DNA of 61,479 bases from Spartobacteria bacterium (GTDB lineage: Bacteria > Verrucomicrobiota > Verrucomicrobiia > Chthoniobacterales > Chthoniobacteraceae). This document shows, in pieces, positions 8,886 to 16,199 of the stretch. The position numbers were made by a program, and so were the translations under genes. Positions within the stretch are counted from its first letter, which is position 1; each line of letters begins with the position of its first letter. The stretch is from NCBI GenBank assembly GCA_021324395.1, contig JAJPJG010000019.1, positions 1 through 61,479 of the forward strand, in the 5' to 3' direction. The notes under the pieces are model-generated. The model saw only the letters and a program-made list of their open reading frames with translations, had not been told where the DNA came from and did not search any database.

Positions 8886-9710
8886 CTAAAGCTGGAGCCG
8901 TTGGAAAAGCTCGTCCAGCGGAAGTTGCAGGCCGATGTAAAACTCGCCGAAGTCCGCGTAGTCCGCGCTGACCGGGTCGAAGCGCATTTCGTAGACGATC
9001 GCCTTCACCTGAAACGTGTCGTGCGCGAAGAGCGTCACGCCCCACTCCGCGTCGTCGAGCCCGGTCGATCCGGTGATGAGCTGCAAAATCTTTCCGTGAT
9101 ATTTGCGGCCGACCCGCGCATGGCCACCCATCAATTTCTTCCGCTCGGGAAAATCGAGCGCATACCAGTTCTGGCCGGGAGCGCGGCGCTTGCTCATCGG
9201 GTAAAAACAGAACACCGGCCACGGCGGCAGATTCGGGTAAAGTTTGTCGCGATTGTATTTCGTCATGCGTGTGCGAAAGGCGTTCATCTTTTCCTCAAAC
9301 TCCGTCGAGCCGGGCGCGAGCTTTTCCTCCGCCTCGAGCGACTGCGCGTATTCGGCATCGCTCGTCGTGTATTCGCTCAGCTCGGTCATCGAGAGATAGC
9401 TGAACACCGGCGTCAGCACGTCCGCGCCGAGCGAGAGCGACAGCCGCTTTTCGATCGCGTTCGCGTTTTGCAGGTCGGGCGTCAGCAGCATGAAACCGAT
9501 GTCCGCTTTTGGCGAAACCATGCTGAAGACGAGCAGTTGCGTGTCGGGCATCGCGCGGACTTCCTGCACGAGCGCGGCGAGATTCGTCTTCGCGCGCAAT
9601 TTTTCCTCAGTGGAAAAAAGCTGCCACTGGCCTTGTTCGATTTTGTAAAACAGATGCAACACGTGCCAGCCTTCCGCCGGCACGACCGCATCGATTGCTT
9701 TGTCGCTCAT
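8886..9710 (-). CDS. hemQ: HemQ / coproheme decarboxylase (chlorite dismutase family)
   Basis: A 274-residue member of the chlorite dismutase-like family. It matches coproheme decarboxylase, which converts coproheme III to heme b with peroxide in the coproporphyrin-dependent pathway. Supporting motifs are 'YPMSKRR' and 'MGGHARVGRKYHGKI', which holds the conserved heme-proximal histidine region, followed by 'DDAEWGVTLFAHD' and a C-terminal 'ADYADFGEFYIG'. The length fits HemQ rather than short chlorite dismutases. It is the first gene of a minus-strand operon with larE. The start at 9710 has no competing upstream ATG and is divergent from the GYF-domain gene. Confidence 0.88.
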   Translation of the reverse strand: MSDKAIDAVVPAEGWHVLHLFYKIEQGQWQLFSTEEKLRAKTNLAALVQEVRAMPDTQLLVFSMVSPKADIGFMLLTPDLQNANAIEKRLSLSLGADVLTPVFSYLSMTELSEYTTSDAEYAQSLEAEEKLAPGSTEFEEKMNAFRTRMTKYNRDKLYPNLPPWPVFCFYPMSKRRAPGQNWYALDFPERKKLMGGHARVGRKYHGKILQLITGSTGLDDAEWGVTLFAHDTFQVKAIVYEMRFDPVSADYADFGEFYIGLQLPLDELFQRLQL

Positions 9711-9792
9711 CGCGGTAAAATTCGGGCGCGCCGCGCAAAGTGCAAGCTTTTGGCTTCACACACCGCACGCCGCCGGTAGCATCGCGCGCACG

Positions 9793-10809
9793 ATGAACTG
9801 GTATTACGCCGAAGCCGGACAGCAGCGCGGGCCGTTTGACGACGCCGCGTGGAGCGCGCTCCTTGCCGAGGGCAAAATCAAACCCGACACCCTCGTCTGG
9901 CACGAGGAGCTGGAAAAGTGGACGCCTTACGCGCAGTTGACCGCGCAGCAGCCGCCGGAAATTCCCGCCATCGTCGAAACGGCCGAGCCCGAAACGCTCG
10001 ACCCCGATGTGCTCGCCGGACGAATCATCGCGCGCGGCTACGACGTTCACATCGGTTCATGCATCGGACGCGCCGCCAGCCTCGTCCGCAGCCGGTTCCT
10101 GCTCACCGCCGGCACGACCTTTGTCGTTTATCTCATCCTGATGACCGGCGGCTTGATTCCGATCCTCGGCTTTTTCATCGGCCTGCTCATCAATGGCCCG
10201 CTGCTCGGCGGGCTCTACTGGTTCTTCATCCGGCTCGCGCGCGGCGAAGACGCATCGGTCGGCGACGGCTTCGCCGGGTTCAGCCGCAATTTCCTCCAGC
10301 TCATCCTCTGCTCCATCGCCATCGGCATCCTCGTCATGGTGTGGGTCATGCCCGGCGTCATGATGCTCGGCATCGCAAGAGCCAGCCATCCCGGCCAGCC
10401 GCCGCTCGGTGCAGCGCTGCTCACCCTGCTCGGTCTCATCCCGATGATCTACTTCTCCGTTGCGTGGATCTTTTCCATCCCGCTCGTCGTGGACAAAAAG
10501 ATGGACTTCTGGCCCGCCATGCAGCTCAGCAGGAGGATCGTCCACCGCCGCTGGTGGCAAATGTTCGGCCTGCTCTTCGTCTGCGGCCTGCTCGTCTTCG
10601 TCATCGTCTTTGTCGCTGTCCTCATCAGCGCCCTGCTCGGCGCCAGCATCATACACTCCGCCGAAATGCAGAGCAAACTCGCCATCATCGGCCTCATCGC
10701 CGGCGTCATGGTGCTAGCCATCATCAGCGTCCTCCCCATCATCTTCGCCTCCTACGTCTACGCCTACGAAGACATCTTCAACCCGCACCCGGCGGAGACG
10801 CTCTCGTAA
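9793..10809 (+). CDS. GYF_2-domain membrane protein
   Basis: The first ~50 residues form a GYF_2-type domain ('NWYYAEAGQQRGPFDDAAW', then 'LVWHEELEKWTPY'). This small fold is common at the N terminus of bacterial membrane proteins and is thought to mediate protein contacts. Residues ~95-330 contain about six hydrophobic segments rich in Ile, Val and Gly, similar to DUF975-type or RDD-like membrane modules. The ATG at 9793 was chosen because the domain begins immediately; an earlier in-frame start at 9700 has no domain sense. No specific function can be assigned. Confidence 0.75.
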   Translation: MNWYYAEAGQQRGPFDDAAWSALLAEGKIKPDTLVWHEELEKWTPYAQLTAQQPPEIPAIVETAEPETLDPDVLAGRIIARGYDVHIGSCIGRAASLVRSRFLLTAGTTFVVYLILMTGGLIPILGFFIGLLINGPLLGGLYWFFIRLARGEDASVGDGFAGFSRNFLQLILCSIAIGILVMVWVMPGVMMLGIARASHPGQPPLGAALLTLLGLIPMIYFSVAWIFSIPLVVDKKMDFWPAMQLSRRIVHRRWWQMFGLLFVCGLLVFVIVFVAVLISALLGASIIHSAEMQSKLAIIGLIAGVMVLAIISVLPIIFASYVYAYEDIFNPHPAETLS

Positions 10810-10908
10810 CGGTTTGCTATTTTGTTTGTGCTGTTCGAGTAGCTGAAAGAGAACAAGATCAGCTACAGGCGGCGCCTGTTAGTTGGACCGCAGGGAAAGG
10901 CGCTGGGG

Positions 10909-11349
10909 TCATTTCGATGCTTTGGGTGGAATGTCGAAGTAAGGCGGAAAGAGGCTCACTTGGCCTGCATACTGCGGATCGCCTTCGGGATGGACAGCGA
11001 CATACTGGTAGTCGCACCAACTGCCGCTCGTCCAGTGCCAATCGGGATCGCCAGGATGCGTCGCCAAGTAGTGCTGGACTGCTCGCGGATAGACCAGCAG
11101 CGTCGTCAGCAGATAAGCTGCCGTCAGAGATGGAAGAACCCAACTGCGAGGCCTGATGAGGAAAAAGGAGATGACGGTGAAAACCGGCAAAACGAGCACG
11201 CCGAGCAAATGAATCATCACCGAAAGACTCCAGTAGCTTTCGAGTGGTGTGTCGCGTCCTCGAAGAAGCGCCGTCGCCAGTGATGAGAGAAAAACGCTCC
11301 ACACCAAGACGGCGAATACGAGAGTTCCGACTGAAATAATGCGTCGCAT
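10909..11349 (-). CDS. Hypothetical small membrane protein
   Basis: A 146-residue protein with an N-terminal hydrophobic stretch (residues ~4-28) and two more (about 46-66 and 72-86), then a soluble Trp- and Tyr-rich tail ('DPDWHWTSGSWCDYQYVAVH'). I do not recognise a family. Base composition around 10.8-12.4 kb is somewhat less GC-biased than the flanking operons, so this may be an accessory stretch. It lies 32 bases upstream of the next minus-strand gene and could be co-transcribed with it. Confidence 0.55.
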   Translation of the reverse strand: MRRIISVGTLVFAVLVWSVFLSSLATALLRGRDTPLESYWSLSVMIHLLGVLVLPVFTVISFFLIRPRSWVLPSLTAAYLLTTLLVYPRAVQHYLATHPGDPDWHWTSGSWCDYQYVAVHPEGDPQYAGQVSLFPPYFDIPPKASK

Positions 11350-11381
11350 TCAAGCAGGGTGCGGGAAAGCGCCTAACTGTA

Positions 11382-11912
11382 TCACTTGATGCGCTCCTCC
11401 AACTTTGTTGCCGTCTTGCGGGCGAGGTCCACCGCGATGATCGCTGTGCCTGAATAGCCGTTATCCCGAGCCTTGCCTGCGTGAGGGCCAGTGATCTTGA
11501 GCGAGAGGCGGTGTCCTGGCTTCCATTCGATTGGAACAATCCACGGGTTGTCGTAGTCGGCTGCGAGCGTAGGAAGGCTAATCTGATGGAAGGTCATTCC
11601 GTCCCAAGCGAAGAGGTATGTCTGAATGTTCCTTGAGTATCCACCGGCAATCGCGAGCACCTTGGAGTCCGGGCTCCATCGGAGATGCTCGGGAAAGTAA
11701 TCGAGAACGTCGGTGCCATCGATCTGCGAAGGCGATGAGTAGAGGAGCGTGCCGCTGGGCGTGCGAAGCTCAAGCTTTCGGGTGTTGGTATCGCCAACCG
11801 ACACGACGCGGACGCGGAACTGCTCGTTCGGAGATCCGGTGCGCAAGTCTTCTGGCAACTCGCCTGCCAGAACTACTGCGTTAAACGCGGCGAAAAAGAA
11901 CGCGGCTCTCAT
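11382..11912 (-). CDS. Hypothetical secreted protein with beta-propeller-like segment
   Basis: The start at 11912 gives a 176-residue protein beginning with a signal peptide ('MRAAFFFAAFNAVVLAGE'). The open frame continues upstream to 12047 but without signal-like sequence. The middle, 'YFPEHLRWSPDSKVLAIAGG', resembles WD40/PD40-type blades ('WSPDG..la') but only one blade is visible, so it is too short for a full propeller. Likely periplasmic; function unknown. Confidence 0.6.
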   Translation of the reverse strand: MRAAFFFAAFNAVVLAGELPEDLRTGSPNEQFRVRVVSVGDTNTRKLELRTPSGTLLYSSPSQIDGTDVLDYFPEHLRWSPDSKVLAIAGGYSRNIQTYLFAWDGMTFHQISLPTLAADYDNPWIVPIEWKPGHRLSLKITGPHAGKARDNGYSGTAIIAVDLARKTATKLEERIK

Positions 11913-12136
11913 AAGTGGCTTAACTCTAAATAGGCGAAAGGAGGTTTGGCGGCGGTTTTCGCGTGATACCGGACTGGGTGATGTTTGCATGGGTCGCCTT
12001 TCGCTAAATCGCCCGGCAATTTCACTGAAATTGGAACGGGGTAGCAAGCTGGGAATGCTCGATGAGATGTCCTTTCCGGCTGATGGGGTGCAAAAGGCGC
12101 GGATTCAGAAATTGGACAAAACGGGCTGGTTTTTTG

Positions 12137-12364
12137 TCATAAATTGGACATCAGGAGGCCAAAAGCACGAGTCGTTTTCAAAACTACCCAGGTAGTTTGT
12201 CCGAATACCAGTGTCGTCGAGGCGGCGACCGGGGTCGTTTTGGCGGCGACATGGGTCGTTTTCGAGACGGAACGGGTATTCGAGTCGGCGACGCGTGTCG
12301 TCTTCGGCAGGGAGCGGGTCGTCACGATGACGACACGCGTCGTTTTGAATGCGGAGGAGTCCAT
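12137..12364 (-). CDS. Possible 7-residue-repeat peptide (75 aa)
   Basis: This minus-strand frame starts with ATG and carries nine 7-residue repeats with consensus K-T-T-R-V-x-x, ending 'LLMSNL'. The repeat pattern runs in frame upstream of the ATG almost to the terminator hairpin at 12402-12442. That makes it unclear whether this is a gene or only an open frame enforced by a 21-bp period. Listed because the other repeat locus (48.3-48.65 kb) looks genuinely coding. Confidence 0.25.
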   Translation of the reverse strand: MDSSAFKTTRVVIVTTRSLPKTTRVADSNTRSVSKTTHVAAKTTPVAASTTLVFGQTTWVVLKTTRAFGLLMSNL

Positions 12365-12392
12365 TGCAAAGGCGACGCGTGTCGTTTTGCCA
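12162..12392. repeat. 21-bp tandem repeat, 11 degenerate units
   Basis: Eleven units with an exact 21-bp period run from 12162 to 12392. The plus-strand consensus is roughly GCGACGCGTGTCGTTTTGG. Because 21 is a multiple of three, frames on both strands stay open and encode 7-residue repeats. On the minus strand (open frame 12137-12364, ATG at 12364) the consensus is K-T-T-R-V-x-x; on the plus strand it is A-T-R-V-V-F-x. There are no spacers and unit length is constant. The array fills most of the gap between the secreted protein gene and the coiled-coil gene; the remaining ~250 bases of that gap (11913-12161) hold nothing I can name. Confidence 0.8.
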
Positions 12393-12394
12393 CA

Positions 12395-12442
12395 AAAAAG
12401 AAGCTCCTTCCGTCCGGCGAAGGTCGACGAACGGAAGGAGCT
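12395..12442 (-). terminator. Rho-independent terminator of the coiled-coil gene
   Basis: AGCTCCTTCCGT (12402-12413) and ACGGAAGGAGCT (12431-12442) form a perfect 12-bp stem with a 17-nt loop. Read on the minus strand it is followed by CTTTTTTGTGG, a good U-tract. It lies about 60 bases beyond the stop of the gene at 12505-12885. The plus-strand side has only TTTT, so it may work weakly both ways. Confidence 0.8.
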
Positions 12443-12504
12443 GAGTTTTGTCCGGCCGCCGCGGGGGTGAAACGGTGGGGCGGGACGCTTTCCGACGGTG
12501 CCGG

Positions 12505-12885
12505 TCAGTGCACCGGTGCGGGTGCGGGTGCCGGGCTGCCGTTTGGCGATTGATCGCCAATGAGGTCGGCACGCAGTCCGCGCAGTTTGGTCACGAGTTC
12601 GTGGCCCTTGCCGAGAAAGCCCTCGACAAGGCTGATGGTTGCGGTGGCATCGGCGTAGTATTGCTCGCGCAAGTCCTGCTCGTGCTTCACGGCATCGGCC
12701 GCGGCTTTTTCCGCAGCTTTGCGCAGCTTGTTGGCTCCCTCGATGACTTTGCCTGCTCCTGCGAGGCGATCGATCCGGGCGGTCGGGTCGAAGCCTTTTT
12801 CCTTCAACTCATCAATGTATGAGCTGAGGGCATCGGCTACTTTGCCGATGTAACTGTCTTTGAGTGGATCGTTGAGATCTCCCAT
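12505..12885 (-). CDS. Hypothetical coiled-coil protein, phasin-like character
   Basis: A 126-residue, highly helical, Ala/Lys/Glu-rich protein ('AGAGKVIEGANKLRKAAEKA') with a disordered Pro-Ala tail ('NGSPAPAPAPVH'). I do not recognise a family. The composition recalls phasins or other amphipathic helical proteins, but this is only a resemblance. ATG at 12885 ('MGDLNDPL') was preferred over the in-frame GTG two codons upstream because AGTGAGTAAGTG lies just before it. It has its own strong terminator and so is probably monocistronic. The 221 bases upstream, before the ferredoxin gene, show no further gene. Confidence 0.6.
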   Translation of the reverse strand: MGDLNDPLKDSYIGKVADALSSYIDELKEKGFDPTARIDRLAGAGKVIEGANKLRKAAEKAAADAVKHEQDLREQYYADATATISLVEGFLGKGHELVTKLRGLRADLIGDQSPNGSPAPAPAPVH

Positions 12886-13106
12886 TTTCACTTACTCACT
12901 TTCTATTTTCGTGTTTTTGTTTTTGGGTTAACTGAACACGATTCCACACCCCTCACTCCCCTACGGCTGGAACCGATTCGCAACGTGCTAACAAATGGCA
13001 CCATGAACACAACAACTTTTTCGCAGTGTGCGTTGACACGAAAAAAAGGATTGCAAAGCAGGGGTGGCTTCCTATCTTATCCCGCCTTAATTTTAGGGAC
13101 AAACTT

Positions 13107-13340
13107 ATGGCAGACATTTCCAACAAATATCCTGAAAACGTGACCGGCACTTACTATGTCGATGACCAGTGCATCGACTGCGATCTGTGCCGCGAGACTG
13201 CGCCGGCGAATTTCACCCGCAATGACGATGGCGGGCATTCCTACGTCTACAAGCAGCCGGAGAATGACGAGGAGACGCGCCTGTGCAAAGAGGCGATGGA
13301 AGGCTGCCCGGTCGAGGCAATCGGCAACGACGGGGCGTAG
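13107..13340 (+). CDS. Ferredoxin, single [4Fe-4S] cluster type
   Basis: A 77-residue ferredoxin. The cluster ligands are the three cysteines of 'CIDCDLC' and the cysteine in 'EGCPVEAIG', the pattern of monocluster [4Fe-4S] electron carriers. ATG at 13107 has the ribosome-binding-like sequence AGGGAC six bases upstream; the frame continues upstream to 13026 without sense. It stands alone, with a perfect terminator immediately after it. The redox partner is unknown. Confidence 0.88.
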   Translation: MADISNKYPENVTGTYYVDDQCIDCDLCRETAPANFTRNDDGGHSYVYKQPENDEETRLCKEAMEGCPVEAIGNDGA

Positions 13341-13363
13341 AAAACTTTCTTTGTTCGTGTTTT

Positions 13364-13405
13364 CAGAGAGCCCTCATTCCGCGCGAGTGAGGGCTCTCTG
13401 TTTTT
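13364..13405 (+). terminator. Rho-independent terminator after the ferredoxin gene
   Basis: CAGAGAGCCCTCA (13364-13376) pairs perfectly with TGAGGGCTCTCTG (13388-13400), a 13-bp stem with an 11-nt loop, followed directly by TTTTT. It lies 24 bases after the ferredoxin stop and ends 11 bases before the next start codon. Confidence 0.92.
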
Positions 13406-13415
13406 CCATGAAACG

Positions 13416-13772
13416 ATGACGCCGCAAATCCGCCAGCGTGTGCTCTCGGAATGGCGCGGGCTGCCGCAGCGCGAGCCGCGGCCGGATCGCACTCAATCGG
13501 TCGGCGATGCGCTCGGGGCGGTGATGCGCAAGCTGGGCCTGAGCGAGCGGCTCACGGAGGCGCAAATCATGAACGCGTGGCGCGATATCGTCGGCGACTG
13601 GTTTGCGCTGCACACTGCGCCGAGCGCGATTCGCAACGGGGTGCTGTTCGTGCAGGTGATCCAGCCGACGGTGCATTGCGAGCTGCAAAACCTGAAGCTG
13701 CAGATTTTGCAAAAGCTCAAACAGCGTTTCGGCGCGAAGATGATTCGCGATATCAAATTCCGCGTCGGCTAA
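13416..13772 (+). CDS. DUF721 / DciA-like protein
   Basis: A 118-residue protein with the DUF721 core: 'IMNAWRDIVGDWFALHTAP' followed by 'GVLFVQVIQPTVHCELQNLK'. DUF721 proteins include DciA, which assists loading of the replicative helicase in bacteria that lack DnaC/DnaI. It is directly followed by folB with no gap. The family call is fairly firm; a helicase-loading role is an extrapolation from distant homologues. Confidence 0.72.
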   Translation: MTPQIRQRVLSEWRGLPQREPRPDRTQSVGDALGAVMRKLGLSERLTEAQIMNAWRDIVGDWFALHTAPSAIRNGVLFVQVIQPTVHCELQNLKLQILQKLKQRFGAKMIRDIKFRVG

Positions 13773-14126
13773 ATGCGCGACGCAATCGTCATCGACCAGC
13801 TCGAGCTGCGCGCACGCGTCGGCGTGCCGGATGAAGAGCGGGCGCAACCGCAACGGCTCACTGCGACGCTGTGGATCGAGCCGCGGCGCGATTTTTCCTC
13901 GCTCGGCGATGCGATCGAGAACGCGGTCGATTACGCGCAGGTTTGTGAAGCGATCAAGGGTGTTGCGGCGGAAAAGCCGCGTCGTCTCATCGAGACGCTG
14001 GCGGAGGAAATCGCGGCGCATCTGCTCGCGGCGTTCGCGATTCGCAGCGTGGAGATCGAGCTGCGCAAATTCATTTTGCCCGACACGCAATTCGTCGCCG
14101 TGAGGCTCCGGCGCGACGCGCAGTAA
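13773..14126 (+). CDS. folB: Dihydroneopterin aldolase
   Basis: A 117-residue protein of FolB length and pattern. It has an N-terminal 'DAIVIDQLELRARVGVPDEE', matching the conserved start with its Glu. The middle 'SLGDAIENAVDYAQVCEAI' carries the conserved Tyr, and 'RLIETLAEEIAAHLL' follows. FolB cleaves dihydroneopterin to 6-hydroxymethyl-dihydropterin and glycolaldehyde in cytoplasmic folate synthesis. It begins directly after the stop of the preceding gene, so the two are likely coupled. No other folate genes are near. Confidence 0.85.
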   Translation: MRDAIVIDQLELRARVGVPDEERAQPQRLTATLWIEPRRDFSSLGDAIENAVDYAQVCEAIKGVAAEKPRRLIETLAEEIAAHLLAAFAIRSVEIELRKFILPDTQFVAVRLRRDAQ

Positions 14127-14151
14127 ACAGCCCGTTACCGAATCAGATGCC

Positions 14152-14391
14152 GTGAGCGAGAAGACCCGCTTCGCAAAATCATATCTGGTCGAGCTCGTCG
14201 TCTACGCGGTGATCGTCGCGGTCTATTTCATCCTCGTGCTCCATTTTCTCGGCGACTGGCTGAAGGAGATTTTCGACAAAAACAAAGTGATTTACGCAGT
14301 GGTCGCATTGCTTTTGATGCTCGGCCAGGGCGTCGGCCTTGAAATCACGACCACGTGGCTGCTGCGCTTCATTCGACGACGCACGGATTGA
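14152..14391 (+). CDS. Small membrane protein
   Basis: A 79-residue protein starting with GTG, with two hydrophobic helices (about residues 12-33 and 46-63) and a basic end 'RFIRRRTD'. Its stop is one base before the ATG of the TauE/SafE-like permease, so it is probably co-translated with it and may be an accessory subunit. No family recognised. Confidence 0.6.
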   Translation: MSEKTRFAKSYLVELVVYAVIVAVYFILVLHFLGDWLKEIFDKNKVIYAVVALLLMLGQGVGLEITTTWLLRFIRRRTD

Positions 14392-14392
14392 T

Positions 14393-15310
14393 ATGAATTT
14401 CCCGATCTCCGGCCTCGAAATCAGTCCAGCGTATCTCGCGGTGACCGGTTTCATCATCGGCGTGCTCGGCGGATTTTTTGGCGTCGGCGGCAGCTTCATC
14501 GCGGGGCCGGCGCTGCGGGCGGTCGGTGTGCCGTGGAATATCGCCGTCGGCACCGATCTCGCGCACATCGTCGGCAAATCGATTGTCGCCGCGAAAAAAC
14601 ATCGCGCGCTCGGCAATGTCGACTTAAAGCTCGGGTTCATCATGGCCATCGGCACGATCGCCGGCGCGGAAACGGGCGCGCAGTTGATCGAACTGCTCAA
14701 GCGGCACGGCAACGTCAATTTGGTCGTCAGCATCGTGTCGATCGTCGTGTATCTCTCGATTTCCAGCTTCATGGCGTGGGAAGCGATCAGGACGATGCGC
14801 TCGAAAAAATCCGCACCGAAGAAAAGCGTGCTCGAGCCGAAAGCCGACGAGACTTCGTTCTCGCACATCACGCGTAAAATTCAGCGACTGCACATTCCGC
14901 CGATGATCAGTTTGCCGGCGTCGGGCATTGAACGCATTTCGCTTTGGGCGATTTTGCTCGTGTCGTTTGTCGGCGGGATTTTCAGCGGCTTTCTCGGCGG
15001 CGGCGCGGGTTACATTCGCATGCCGTCGATGGTTTACATGCTCGGCATTCCGACGCATCTCGCGGTCGGCACCGATCTTTTTGAAATCATCATCTCCGCG
15101 AGCTACAGCACTCTCAGCCACGCGATCAAAGGCAACGTCGATATCCTGATCGCGCTCGTCATGCACACCGGCGCGGCGGTCGGCGCGCAGATGGGCGCGT
15201 CGCTCACCGAGTTTTTCCACGGGCCGAAAATCCGGCTCGCGTTCGTGCCGCTGCCGATAATCGGAGCGGCGATTGTTATTTATACGATGGTTAGCGGTCA
15301 CAAATTATGA
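14393..15310 (+). CDS. TauE/SafE-family sulfite/anion permease
   Basis: A 305-residue polytopic membrane protein. It has the two-fold repeat typical of the family: 'GVLGGFFGVGGSFIAGPAL' in the first half and 'GGIFSGFLGGGAGYIRMPSM' in the second. 'AVGTDLAHIVGKSI' and 'AVGTDLFEIIISA' are the matching pairs. Family members export or import sulfite, sulfoacetate or other organosulfur anions; the actual substrate cannot be read from sequence. ATG at 14393 follows the small membrane gene. Its TGA overlaps the ATG of the Usp gene (ATGA). Confidence 0.85.
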   Translation: MNFPISGLEISPAYLAVTGFIIGVLGGFFGVGGSFIAGPALRAVGVPWNIAVGTDLAHIVGKSIVAAKKHRALGNVDLKLGFIMAIGTIAGAETGAQLIELLKRHGNVNLVVSIVSIVVYLSISSFMAWEAIRTMRSKKSAPKKSVLEPKADETSFSHITRKIQRLHIPPMISLPASGIERISLWAILLVSFVGGIFSGFLGGGAGYIRMPSMVYMLGIPTHLAVGTDLFEIIISASYSTLSHAIKGNVDILIALVMHTGAAVGAQMGASLTEFFHGPKIRLAFVPLPIIGAAIVIYTMVSGHKL

Positions 15311-16185
15311 AGATCCTCGTTTGCAGCGACGGGCATGCGCAGGCGGAAAATGCGATCCGCTTCGTCGCGCCGATTGCGCAGGCGTGCGGCGCGGAAGTCA
15401 CGTTGCTCGGAATCGTCGAGCATCCGTCGGACGAGCCGCGCTTGCAGGAGTCGCTGCGAAAGCAGGAGCAGGCTTTCCGTGATCGAAACGTGCCGGTAGA
15501 ACTGACGACGAAGAGCGGCGCGCCGACGGACGAGATCCGCAAACGGACGCAGGAACATCATTACGATTTCGTCGCGATAGGCGCGGAGCGCAAAGATTCC
15601 GGCCCGTTCGCGATGTCGGCAAAAGCGTATCGCGTGATCAAGGAAATCGAGCCGCCGGTGCTCGTCGTGATCGGGCAGAAAAGGGAATTGCGGCGTGTGT
15701 TGATTTGCAGCGGCGGGAAAAGTTACATCGACAACGCCGTGAAACTCACGAGCGAGCTCGCGTGCAAAGCGCAGATCGGCGTGACCGTTTTGCACGTCAT
15801 GGCCGAGCCGCCGCTCATCTACGAAAGCATGATCGAGGCGGAGGAAAATGTCGCGAAGCTGCTCGCATCGCCTACTGCGCTCGGCCGCAATTTACGGCAG
15901 GAAAAAGAGGCGCTCGAAAAAGCGGGCGTCCCGGCGGAGATCAAGCTGCGGCACGGGTTGGTCGTCCCGGAAATTTTGAACGAAGCGGAGAAGGGCGATT
16001 ACGATTTGATCGTCAGCGGCTCGACGCTCGCAGGTGGAGCGCTCCGCACTTACATCATGGGCGATGTCACTTCGCAAATCGTCAACCGCGCGAATCGCCC
16101 GGTGCTCGTCGTGCGCGGCGGTGAGGCGCATCCGCGCGGGTTGCTGGCAAGGCTCTCTCAGTTCTTTTCAAGCGCGAATCGCTAG
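15307..16185 (+). CDS. Universal stress protein with two Usp domains
   Basis: A 292-residue tandem Usp protein. The first domain covers residues ~1-125 ('KILVCSDGHAQAENAIRF'). The second covers ~130-280 and ends in the nucleotide-binding pattern 'VSGSTLAGGALRTYIMGDV' ... 'RPVLVVRGG'. The first domain's binding loop is degraded ('IGAERKDSGPFAMS'), so ATP binding probably rests on the second half. Start and TauE/SafE stop share ATGA, so the permease and Usp are likely translated together. The Usp may modulate transport or stress response. Confidence 0.85.
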   Translation: MKILVCSDGHAQAENAIRFVAPIAQACGAEVTLLGIVEHPSDEPRLQESLRKQEQAFRDRNVPVELTTKSGAPTDEIRKRTQEHHYDFVAIGAERKDSGPFAMSAKAYRVIKEIEPPVLVVIGQKRELRRVLICSGGKSYIDNAVKLTSELACKAQIGVTVLHVMAEPPLIYESMIEAEENVAKLLASPTALGRNLRQEKEALEKAGVPAEIKLRHGLVVPEILNEAEKGDYDLIVSGSTLAGGALRTYIMGDVTSQIVNRANRPVLVVRGGEAHPRGLLARLSQFFSSANR

Positions 16186-16199
16186 TTAGATTTGCAGCG

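Noticed and set aside
8884..9222. Longer N terminus of LarE up to 9222
   Set aside because: The added residues are Arg-rich shadow sequence over hemQ; the ATG at 8883 begins the family-standard N terminus.
5597..9779. Many long plus-strand ORFs opposite the hemQ-larE-pullulanase operon
   Set aside because: They are Arg/His/Ala-rich mirror frames typical of GC-rich genes and match no family.
12162..12392. Tandem repeat read as a CRISPR array
   Set aside because: Units are contiguous with a fixed 21-bp period and no unique spacers, and no cas gene is present.
13033..13080. TTGACA at 13033 as -35 of a ferredoxin promoter
   Set aside because: No -10-like hexamer at 16-18 bases; TATCTT at 13073 is 34 bases away.
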